A stretch of DNA of 64,000 nt from Cotesia glomerata (taxonomy: Eukaryota; Arthropoda; Insecta; Hymenoptera; Braconidae), in NCBI RefSeq assembly GCF_020080835.1, contig NC_058165.1, positions 14,811,915 to 14,875,914 of the forward strand, written 5' to 3'. A program made the translations under genes and the position numbers. Position 1 is the first letter of the stretch. Each line of letters begins with the position of its first letter. The notes under the pieces were generated by a model. It saw only the letters and a program-made list of their open reading frames with translations, was not told where the DNA came from and made no database searches. Of the stretch, positions 44,944-54,690 are shown piece after piece.

Positions 44944-46110
44944 TGTTATGTCCACCCGCATTTTTTTTGTCTTTAATCTAAATCACCCGCGTAGATGGAA
45001 GACTTCTCTATGCGCGAAAGCCACAATAAAATATAAGCTACGTGACTGCTGGTTAACTAGCAGGGACGTTTGCAACCTCAGCACCGCAAGTTTTTAAAAA
45101 GACGATCAACAGCCAAATCCATGTCTTAGTTGGTTAATTCGACTTCCGCTTTTAACTGATGGGCCCGTTCCTTGTAGAGTCCTTTGCTTTAATTTGCACT
45201 GTACTTAGAGCAAGTTTGGACGCGGTTTAACCGGAAGGTTACGTATTAGTTATTAAATACAGTCTACGAACCGGAATCTCAAAGTTCTAATTTGCCCTGC
45301 ACTTAGGCGAGAATTCGGCCAGTAGATAAATTTTAGAGGGTCGGAATCTCAAAGTTCTAATTTGCCCTGCACTTAGGCAAGAGTTCGGTCAATAAGTAAC
45401 TTAAGATCTTTCAAAAGCTAAATTTGCGCACTTTACCCTACGGGGGACTCGAGGACGTTAGCTCAAATTAAAATAAAATTTATTATTATAAATTTCGATT
45501 AAATAAAATTTGTGAAAGAGTAAAAGTTTTCGTGTTTACAAAAATAAATCTGAAAAGAAGTGAAATCTGTTTCGAATAAATTCATTTCTTAAAAATAAGA
45601 CTTTGAGATAAGCAGCCCAAATCCATCCAATTCCATCCGCTGCAAAGACCAACCAGAGGGCCTATTCCAGGAAAAGGCGCTAACAGCAGCCCCGGAATCA
45701 CGGATCCGATCTTAAGAAATAATCCTGCAAGTAGTAAGTACATCTATACTCAATAAATTTCGGATATTGTTAATTAAAAATTTATTTATTTCAGATCACC
45801 TTCCTCCACTCTCTCTCCCTGTAAGATAAGCTCAGCTCTGGTTCCGGTTCCAGGAACCGTGATTAAAAATCCTGGTGGCGCCCTTTTGTTTATTAATTTA
45901 ACTTTCAGTTTGGTTAGTTTTATTGTTTAAATTAATTTAATTTAACGGGCAACTTGAGTGGTTTCCAACCCCTTACATCGTACATCGAAAACGTCCCTCA
46001 TAAATAATTAAAACAACGGAGTTGAAACCTCCGTTGCGTATTCTTTAAACTGTTAATCCAAACTTCCACCGTTTACGCTACCGCTCTAAAAACGCCCTTG
46101 GACATGAACA
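44944..46110 (+). mobile_element. LTR 3 (3' LTR) with a foreign ~220-bp segment
   Basis: Matches LTR 1 closely from TGTTATGTCCACCCGC to about 45760 and again from about 45985 (ACATCGAAAACGTCC) to GGACATGAACA. In between, the LTR 1 sequence GTGCTCAGTCTTAAACGAAG is replaced by unrelated DNA (45760-45984) that includes ATTTCAG and CCTGGTGGCGCCC. LTR 3 has CTACGGGGGACTCGAGGACG, shared with LTR 2 but not LTR 1, so LTRs 2 and 3 are closer in that part. Confidence 0.8.
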
Positions 46111-46268
46111 CTGATTTTATATTGCTGTTAGGCATCAAATGATTATTTTTCAAATTCTATTATTTTATGAATTTTTTATAAACAAATGAATTAATTAAAT
46201 ATTTTAAAAAAATTTTTTTTCACCATATTGTTAGCGTAAGAAAATAATGATTTAAAAAAAAAGTTTTT

Positions 46269-46463
46269 AACTTCCCGCTAAGAAAATCGGAGATTTTCAA
46301 AAATTGGGAAGTTATTGTTTTCACCCCGTTTTGCAAAAATCGAGTTTTCATCAGATCTCAACGTTTGAAGGTCAACGTTTGAAGCTCAACGTTTGAAGGT
46401 CATAGAAAGCATCTCTGACTACTCCCGCGAAGTTGTCACTGAGTCTGTATGTATGTGTGTGTG
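46269..46463 (+). repeat. MBR repeat, 5' part, split by element C
   Basis: AACTTCCCGCTAAGAAAATC start; unusual triplication of AACGTTTGAAG(G/C)TC at 46348-46400; ends in TATGTATGTGTGTGTG directly before the poly(T) of element C. Confidence 0.85.
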
Positions 46464-46722
46464 TTTTTTTTTTTTTTTTTTTTTTTTTAGAGGGGGAATA
46501 CTTTCTGCGGATTCCAGGCATAGCTGTTTCGCCTCGATATGTGAATACTCGACGCAGCGTCATACTAAAACTCGACGCTAACGCCCCTACTCACTAAACC
46601 CGAAACCCCTTTTCTTCTTTCCTCTAATCCCTCATGGGAACCGCCGTCAGGCATTACTTCGTGAGGGGAGGAACTAGCTACTGCTCTTCCTTCTGGTGGC
46701 TAAGGTGTTAACTACCTTCCTT

Positions 46723-49674
46723 CTATCTTCTGATATTTGCTCTTCTTCTTTCGGTGAAACGCAAGTCTTTGAGCACTTCTGTTGCAAACGTGTTGATAGC
46801 GTTTCAGGCAGCTTCTGATGACAAGATTGCTTCCACTAGTGAATCTGGTTGCATTCTCTGGTTCAGTATCCTCTCCAACTCTTCATGCTGTGGATCGAAA
46901 CGAGGACATACAAAAAAGACGTGCTCCGCATCTTCAGCAACTCCTGGGCAGGACGGGCACTCCGAAGAGTCATCGTGCTTAAAGCGGTGTCGGTACTCTC
47001 GAAAACATCCGTGTCCCAAGAACATCTGCGTAAGATAGTAATTGACCTCGCCGTGATTCCGGTTAAGCCAAATGTCGATCCGAGGTATAAGGCGGTGCGT
47101 CCACCTACCTTTCTCTGCAGCATCCCATTGTAGTCGCTATCGGCCTAAGCTGTTTTGCCGTTCTTCAATTCTAAGTTCTTCAGGGCTCAGTGCAGTTGAC
47201 CTTTTTCGTTGGTAAAGGGCTCGTCTTTTCTCTGCTAGAACTCTAAGAGGTAGGGTTCCGGCAATGATGAACACTTCTTCTTCTGATATAGTGCAGAAGG
47301 CACTAGCTACTCGTAGGGCACTCAGTCGATATACTGGTCCAGCTTTTCTCCATGATTCTTGGGTTTCCAGTGCATCAGCCCAAATGGATATTCCGTAAGT
47401 GAGCACTGATGTAACTACTAATGACAATAGTAGCCTCCTGCTCTGCATTAGACCTCCGATGTTAGGAATCAGCCGTGCGTAGCAGAATTCCACCTGCTGT
47501 TTAAAGTTGAGTCGGGCATCAGCATCACTCCCAGATAACGGATAAATAGTTGTGATGTGATTTCTTATTCTCTGACTCTCAACTTGATAGTTTCTACCGT
47601 TTTTATACTGGTTATGAGCACTGCCTCGGTTTTGCGCTTGGCTAGTTGCAAGTTCACCATGTCCATCCACAAATTGACTCGTCTGAATGTAATATCGAAT
47701 GCCATTCCTATCTCTTCGAGGTGCTTTGCGACGATCACGACAGCTACGTCATCCGCATATGCTACAAGTTTGAATCCCGTAGGCAATGCTATTCTCAGGA
47801 GGCCATCATACATGATGTTCCATTGCAGAGGACCTAAAACTGATCCCTGTGGCACTCCTCCAGTGATTTCGTACTCTTCCATACTGTTCTTCGTATCATA
47901 TTCCAGAACCCTATTCGTGAAGTAGCTCGCTACCATTCTGCGAAGGTATCCTGGTACGTTTTTTTCTTCTAGAGCCCGCATAACGCAGTGCCAGTTAGCG
48001 GAGTTGAAGGCATTCTTGATGTCCAAAGCAGCCACCAAGCAGTATTTCTTCTTTCCACCCTTCCATCTCGTTCCGGCGATTGCATCCTTGGCTGTATCAA
48101 CAACCAATTTAATCGCATCCAGAGTTGACCGTCCTTTTCGGAAACCAAACTGGTTCTCTGCCAGGAGTGGATCGACTACAGCCTCCATTCTCTGATGAAT
48201 AATGCGCTCGAATATCTTGCCGGCCGTGTCTAACATGCAGAGTGGTCGGTAGGATGACGGTTCTTCCGGCGGCTTTTTCCCCTTCGGAAGTAGCACTAGC
48301 CGTTGCTGTTTCCACTTCTGGGGAAAAGTCCCTTCCTTCAGGCATGTATCGTAAACGTCCAGGAATAATGTCGGTGCTGCCCTAAGAATTGATTTCAGGG
48401 CAATATTAGGGATTCCGTCCAATCCCGGCGCCTTATCATTCCCTACTCGATTGCCTGCCTCTATCAACTCGTCCAACGTGATAGTTGGGCTGTCTTCAGG
48501 GTTGAGCTGCTCCAACTTGTAGGTGAATACTGGCTGTTGGGGAAACAGCGCAGTAACAGTCTTCTCTAGGAGCTGTGGACACGTAGGTGATGGCATTGGC
48601 TGGAATTTCAGGTGGGTCAAAACCATCTTATACGGTCTACCCCATGGATCTTTCTCTACTTTTACGACCAGTTCCTTTCAGCAGCGTCTTTTGCTTTCTT
48701 TAATGGCTCTGCTTAGTTCTCGACGGGCCTTTCTATACTCTGCCAACAGCTCTGCGGAGTTAAGTCGTCTGTAGCCACGCTGAGACTTTCTTCTTTTTTT
48801 AAGACACTCTGAACGTAGAATGCTAATGTGATCGTTCCACCAGTGCACCGAAGGTCTTGAATTCATGCCACATTTCCGAGACATACTGGCGTCGAGAGCC
48901 TGGGTGACTCTTCTCATTAGGTCCTTGGTCTTCTCTTCAGCAGTTTCTACGATGATCGGATCGCACTCTAGGGCTACTACTAAAGCAGTGAGGTCGAGAG
49001 ATTTAACTTTCCACCCAACCGCGCTGGCGTTCCTGTTGACTCTTGTTAGATTCTGGCCAGTTGATATTTCCCATAGTATCGCACTATGGTCACTGGCTGT
49101 GTAGAAGTTCAATACTTTCCAAGAAAAACCTCTTCGAGCTAAGCAACTGCTGACAAATGTAAGGTCGACAATTGAGTTTGCCTCTCCCTTAGTATACGTT
49201 GGCGTGTCACCGGTGTTAAGAAGGATCACGTCCAGTGTGGCCATCGCCTCGAGAAGTACTTTTCCACGTGTATTAGTGAACTTGCTGCCCCAGTCTGCTG
49301 CCCACGAATTGAAGTCACCAGCTATAGCCACGGGAAAGTGTTTTATTGCGTCTTCAGTTAGCCGATCAAGGAAGTCTTCAAACTGTTCATTAGAGAGACT
49401 AGGTGGTGCATAGCAACTGTAGAAGCGGAGGCCATCAATCTACCCATGCTGCTACAAAGCCGGCTTCTTTATTGCTGACTGTTCTCTGAAAAGGACATTT
49501 ACCGTAGGACCATATGACGGCTTTGTTAGTGCTGTCGGATTCCCAGGGTTGGTTACTCAGGTGTCTATAAGGCTCACTTATAAGTGCTACGTCCGCCTCT
49601 AATTCGCGCAGAGTTTGCATGAGCAGGTCATGCGCAGCCTCACAATGATTGAGGTTGAGCTGCAATATCTTCAT
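46723..49674 (-). pseudogene. ORF2 (APE endonuclease + RT), element C
   Basis: All domains are present: endonuclease (AGDFNSWAADWG; SDHSAILWE), RT (KAPGLDGIPNIAL; SSYRPLCMLDTAGKIFE; FGFRKGRSTLDAI; VPQGSVLGPL; YADD), C-terminal CCHC. Breaks: a stop after AAWVD near 49435, a frame change near 48670, another near 47560 in the thumb region where a short segment found in D is missing, and a frame change near 47130. Nearly the same as the ORF2 of A, including the shared thumb loss, so A and C derive from one already defective copy or a common subfamily. Confidence 0.88.
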
Positions 49675-50885
49675 GTTCTTGACTTCGTTATCTTCTGGAG
49701 CGTTTCTTGGAAGACGGGGCATTTGTTCATGCCTGCATGGTGAGCCACCGTTTCTACGCCGTGCTGTTTAACGCACAGTGCACATTTAGCTGGATTTTTA
49801 CAATCAGCAATTTTGTGTCTTTCTTTTCCGCACCTTATGCAGTGCTTAGACCGGTCAACTTCGCTTTTGTACTGCAATCCGAAGTGCCCAAAGTGCCAGC
49901 ATTTGAAGCATTGTATGGGTCTCTTCGTTTCTTTCATTCGGCAATTGATCCAGCCGATCCTTATTTTGCAGTTTCCCTCCAGTAACTTTTGTGCTGCAGC
50001 TGCTGGTAGTGACACTGTGGCGGTCTGCGTACCCCTAAAGGCTTTACGGATTTTGATTGCCTCTAGTGAGATTTCACAACTTTCTCCAGCTTCCCTCTTT
50101 AAAGCGGTCTGAATATGCTCTTTCGTCGTATCGTCATCGACATCTTGGATCTCGATGGTCTCCTGTGGTCCTTTGCAGATCACTTTGGCCTCCTCCTTAA
50201 GGATGTCTGCGATCGTCTTCTGGAGAGCTTGGCCTTTGTCAGTGCTCTTCCTCAAAATCGTAATCAACAAGTCGCCACTTCTGGTATTGTTGATCTTATC
50301 TACCGTTGAACGAACCTGCTCATCTGGGATGTCCTGCTTTATGCGACGCAGAATCTCGGCATACTTTGTTTTCTCGGCCGGGCGGATGATCAGTGCGTCG
50401 GGTCTGATCTATTTGCATGGACTTTTTTTCAAGTCCTTCTTCTTTGTGACTTTGTCGGTTGGCTCTGACGAATTTCAGTCCTTTCTCTTTCCAGGCCTTG
50501 TGTCAGTTTCACCCTTGTCCTCAGCAGCAGATTCGCCGTCACTGTCGGCTCCAGTGTCCATTGCTTCTTCCGTCTCAACTTCAGTTTGAATGCGTCGTCA
50601 TGATGAATGCCATTCCTCGTCCAGTTTCTTGAATCTTCCAAGAGCATTGACTACACAGGTTGTCTTGGTATTTATCTCCTTGTGGATATTGACCTTAGTT
50701 TGGACAAACTCTTGCAGCTCAATGGTCAGCTTTTCAAGGCGCTCCAGCGCTTGCATTCTCTTCATTTCGGCGCTTGCTTCAATCGCTGCTTGTTGGGCAT
50801 GAAGCCCGTTTCCACTCTTGTTTGTTTTCTGTAAATTTTTCATACTTTTTGATTTACCATCATACGGAGTGGAGCGGGTTGTCAT
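49671..50885 (-). pseudogene. ORF1 (gag-like), element C
   Basis: Likely start at ATG 50885 (MTTRSTPYD; an upstream in-frame GTG is preceded by a stop). A coiled-coil region (ERLEKLTIELQEFVQTKVN) is kept, the central basic region is shortened and frameshifted relative to D (about 50600-50270), and the C-terminal zinc knuckles (CFKCWHFGH; CIRCGKERHKIADC; CALCVKQHG) are present. Ends in TGA overlapping the ORF2 ATG (ATGA, 49671-49674). Confidence 0.82.
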
Positions 50886-51337
50886 AACTAGGAACGGGTG
50901 TACCCTCGGAGATAGTACTCCTACCCCAGTTCCCTGAGGCCTAGCCGACACTTAGCCAGTCCCGGAATACACGGACGGACTAGACTCACTCGGAGCGGTG
51001 AAGATTTCGATCTCTAACACTCACTGCGTACTTCCTGATCAAGGCCCGAAGTAGCTGGCTCCTGATCCACTGCTGCAACTTACACCTCGGCAGAGCAAGC
51101 TCACATCAGCCGTGGCCTGCATCGTCGGAAACTACGACACGAGGTTCCGGTCAATCCCAGTGGGTCACAGCAGGGAACGATCGTCTTGTTAGGTCAGTTA
51201 GTGTGACCAACCCATTAAAGGGGAGTTTTGTCCACGGGAACGTATTTTATTTGGCTCCTACCCTCTGTACCAGGTACAGCGAGCATTCTCCCATCCACTA
51301 CGGGGAGACGCGTCTGGTAGCAGTTTCTCCTCTGCCC

Positions 51338-51340
<3 letters not shown>

Positions 51341-51379
<39 letters not shown>

Positions 51380-52069
51380 TGTAAACCTCTCATAACTTTT
51401 GATCGGCTCGACCGATTTGATCGCGGTTGGTGCCATTCAAAAGGGCTTGACTAAACTTAGATTTTAAATACAATTTGGAATGATTCGAACCGGTAGATTT
51501 TGAGAAACCGCAAAAAAAGTACAAAATAAAATTTTTTCAAATGAGGTTTTTTTTTAATAACTTTTAAACGGCTCCACCGATCAATTCCAAAAACTAATCA
51601 GCTCTTAACATCAAAAAACCACGTCGACCGCCGCCAGTCCGGTCAAAATCGGTTAATTCGTTCGTGAGTTATCGTTGACGAAAGAAAACCGAAAAAAGTG
51701 TTTTTTTCGGAATTACTCCGAATTTTTTGGTTTTATCAATTTAAAATTGAAGATTCTTCATATAGCTTAAAAACAGCGTCGAATGTTATCAACCGCGTGA
51801 AAATCGATTAATTCATTCACAAGTTATTGCGATTTAAAAATTCAAAAAATAGTGTTTTATCAAACTTCTATCAAACTTTTGAGCTCGAAGAGCTCAAAAG
51901 CATACAAAAGCTATTTTTTCGAACTCGGAGAGCTCAAAATAACACACAAATTGTTTTTATGAGCTCGAAGAACTCAAAAACGTCATAAGTGCAATTTCAA
52001 GCGTTTAGGTATAGAATTGGCGGGAAGTTGCAGGGATGGCATTCGGGGTCAACGGTTTTCCTAATTTTT
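51341..52069 (+). repeat. MBR repeat, 3' part, after element C
   Basis: TG tract (51341-51381), TAAACCTCTCATAACTTTTG, subrepeats, three hairpin words at 51880-51980 (TTTTGAGCTCGAAGAGCTCA type), GGCGGGAAGTTGCAGGGATG and closing CTAATTTTT. Confidence 0.88.
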
Positions 52070-52228
52070 AACTTCCCGCGAAGAAAATTGAAGATTTTCA
52101 AAAATCGGGAAGTTATTGTTTTCACCCCGTTCTGCAAAAATCGAGTTTTCATCAGATCTCGACGTTTTAAGGTCATAGGAAGCTTCCCTGACTACCCCCG
52201 CGATGTTGTCACTATGTCTGTATGTATG
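52070..52228 (+). repeat. MBR repeat, 5' part, target of serial insertions
   Basis: AACTTCCCGCGAAGAAAATT to TGTATGTATG. The matching 3' part is at 59621-60370, more than 7 kb away. Confidence 0.85.
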
Positions 52229-52452
52229 TTTTTTTTTTTTTTTTTTTATAGAGGAGGTCAAATACATTTACGTATACCAGGACGAGTTGTTTGTCCTGGG
52301 TATGTCGGACTCGGAAGTCAATATTATTGACAATAATACCGACTAAACATCCTCCTCTTTCTTTCCCCATAGATGTTACGGGGAAGACTGGATCGGGACC
52401 GCGTTAGCATTACTTCAATCCAGTCCGTGTTGCGTCTCACGACGGTTGCCCT
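52229..52452 (-). mobile_element. 5'-truncated copy of element B (3' UTR only)
   Basis: From the T-run (52229-52248) through GAGGAGGTCAAATACATTTA and CGGGACCGCGTTAGCATTAC to GGTTGC the sequence follows 22210-22436 with few changes, then stops and runs into a TATG array. Confidence 0.88.
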
Positions 52453-52508
52453 GTATGTATGTATGTATGTATGTATGTATGTATGTATGTATGTATGTAT
52501 GTATGTAT
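52453..52508 (+). repeat. (TATG)n microsatellite, 14 units
   Basis: Pure tetranucleotide array between the truncated B copy and the next insertion. Confidence 0.95.
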
Positions 52509-54293
52509 TGTGACGTTATTTTTCACATGGGGTCTGTGACAACTGAGCGTCACATCGAGCACTAGCTCAAAAGCTCAAAAATATTGTACAGCGATAACCC
52601 AAGATACTGTAAATAGAACGATTTAAAATTTTTTTATTGATTTATGGTAATTGTGGATAGTTAGTTACAGGGTTAGGTAAAGTAGGAGGCCGCGATATCA
52701 AGCCTCGCGGTAATACAGGATTTGGGGAATTAGTTCGCGAATTAATTACAGTAAGATAGAGGAGTGATCATCGATCAAGAGAGTTCGAGTTCGACCGCCG
52801 TCCGAGACGGACGTGTTCCAGATAGTCGGTCTTCAACCGTTGTCCAGGTTAGACGCTACAGAAAAATTATTCAGTCTTCGTCCAGGATGGACGCGTTCCC
52901 GATAAATTTTTATTCGTCTTCAGAGACGATTATGCTACAGATTCTCTCTTCTTTTGTTTATTTAATTAATTATTTAATTAGCTTCGAGTTGTTTGGGTTA
53001 TAGCTACAGATTTAAGAGTAATAATGAGGAAAGTGATTGAGTTTTGTGTGAGTAAGGTAAAGTAAAGAGTAAAGTTATTAGTTGGCGTCTCGAGCTTGTG
53101 GACGAGTCTACGTTGCCGTGGAGCGGGACAATAAGTCACCCGGCCTCGTGGATGCTAGGTAACTAGCCCTTTTGAGACTCCTGGTGGACTATGGAAGTCC
53201 AGCTGTAACGTTGGCGCTCCAACATGGGAGGAGTCAGGTGTGAGTAGGAATCGGTTTTAGTAATTTTGCCCTTGTGGTGGTTTTGGTATTTCTGACGAGA
53301 CTTGACCAACCTCGCCGAGAGTACCGCTGGTCCACGTTAATTTTGGCAGGCCACAGGTGTGATCGGACCATTGTGCCTGTGGAAGCCTTTGGTCAGTGTT
53401 AATTTTGAGGGTTAGAACCTCTTGTAAAATCCTTTTACGATTCCCTACTTATACCGGCTCCAGGAGAGGTAGCCACCATGGACGATCCTGGCTCGGGAAA
53501 AAGAAAGAAGGTATTATTTAATTTATGTTATTTCTGTCGAGTTAATTTCGTATTCTGGGGAATAGTCCTCTTGTAAAACGTTTGTTGCGGTACGTTTTAA
53601 ATTTATTCCTTTTCTTTGAGTAAAGTAAGAAGGATGCTTAGTTTAAGGTATATTTTATGAGTTTTTATTTTGTACGGTTAAGAGAGTTAAGGATTTTGTG
53701 AAGGGTATGTTTTGAAGCCCCAGGTCATTTTAGATATTTATACTTTAATTGGGTTATCGCTCCAGTAAGAATCAAATGTAATTAGAATTATTTAATTTTT
53801 GTATTTCTAGCTAAAAGTTATATTGAGTTCTGTAACGGTTATTTTTATTCGAGTTTCCGGTAATTAAGTTCCTGTATCTGTTTTGTTGTAACCATTATAG
53901 TTAAAATTTTGTTAAGTTTTTTTGGGACTTTGTTAATAAATCAGCTATCAATCCGAAACATCAGCGTCTTGATTTACACACGTTTCCCCAACGTGCAACC
54001 GGATCACCCCCTCTCTCCACAATCCACACACTGAGCGACACCGAGTATACCCGCCTTCTCTGCTGCAGCTCCCAGCCTTATTGTTACAGTTCTTTGAGTT
54101 TTGGTAATTTCTCGCAAATAAAATTATCTGGCGTCCTTACGGTTATAGATGAGGCAGTTCGCGGGAGTATGAGAGTCGGAAGTATAACGTTTGGGGTTAA
54201 ATCTCTAGGTTTCCTATTAAAGATATCGTTTGTAATTTAGTTCAAAGAGACCACCCACCAACCCCCTTAAATCTCCAGATTTAACGTTATAGT
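52509..54293 (+). mobile_element. Unclassified 1.8-kb insertion between two TATG arrays
   Basis: Starts TGTGACGTTATT and ends AACGTTATAG, with TATG arrays on both sides. No protein. At 53211-53229 TTGGCGCTCCAACATGGGA resembles a TGG-type primer binding site of Gypsy/Pao elements, so 52509-53209 may be a ~700-bp LTR and the rest leader sequence of an element that lost its 3' half; a second LTR is not present. Four GGACG-containing phrases (GTCCGAGACGGACG, GTCCAGGATGGACG) at 52795-52930 form small inverted repeats. Confidence 0.4.
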
Positions 54294-54429
54294 ATGTATG
54301 TATGTATGTATGTATGTATGTATGTATGTATGTATGTATGTATGTATGTATGTATGTATGTATGTATGTATGTATGTATGTATGTATGTATGTATGTATG
54401 TATGTATGTATGTATGTATGTATGTATGT
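54294..54429 (+). repeat. (TATG)n microsatellite, about 34 units
   Basis: Pure array ending at the T-run that marks the 3' end of element D. Confidence 0.95.
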
Positions 54430-54690
54430 TTTTTTTTTTTTTTTTTTTTATCTTAGGGGGGGGAATCCTTCTTACGGATTCCAGGCATAGTTGTTTGGCC
54501 TGGATATGTGGCGACTCGACGCAGTGTCATACTAAAACTCGACCCTAACGCCCCTACCCACTAAACCCTAAACCCCTTTTCTTCTTTCCTCTAATCCCTC
54601 ATGGAAACCGCCGTCAGGCATTACTTCGTGAGGGGAGGATCCAGCTACCGCTATTCCTTCTGGTGGCTAAGGTGTTATTTTTCCTTCCTT

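Larger units (their letters stand above)
31364..46110 (+). mobile_element. Errantivirus-like (Gypsy group) LTR retrotransposon, decayed and nested
   Basis: LTR 1 (31364-32321), a primer site, gag-like debris (about 36350-37800), an env remnant (38557-41601), a middle LTR (42195-43398), an antisense two-exon gene (44202-44629), a polypurine tract and LTR 3 (44944-46110). No protease, RT or integrase sequence is recognised between gag and env, so pol is deleted. Nested inside are a non-LTR element, two foldbacks and a 1.2-kb TIR element. It could be one element with an inner solo LTR or two overlapping copies sharing LTR 2; the ACTG duplication favours the outer pair being original. Confidence 0.75.
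46464..51340 (-). mobile_element. Element C: R1-clade retrotransposon, full span, broken ORFs
   Basis: Same family as A. The 5' end (51340) and the 5' UTR match element D, including the promoter-proximal GGGGAGACGCG..GGTAGCAG words, so the 5' terminus is authentic. Poly(A) is the T-run at 46464-46488. It interrupts the TG tract of an MBR, in CA-sense orientation. Several frameshifts make it non-autonomous. Confidence 0.9.

Noticed and set aside
54294..54548. Open frames coding Met-Tyr-Val-Cys repeats in the TATG array
   Set aside because: Pure microsatellite translation; any frame of a tetranucleotide array lacking stops stays open.
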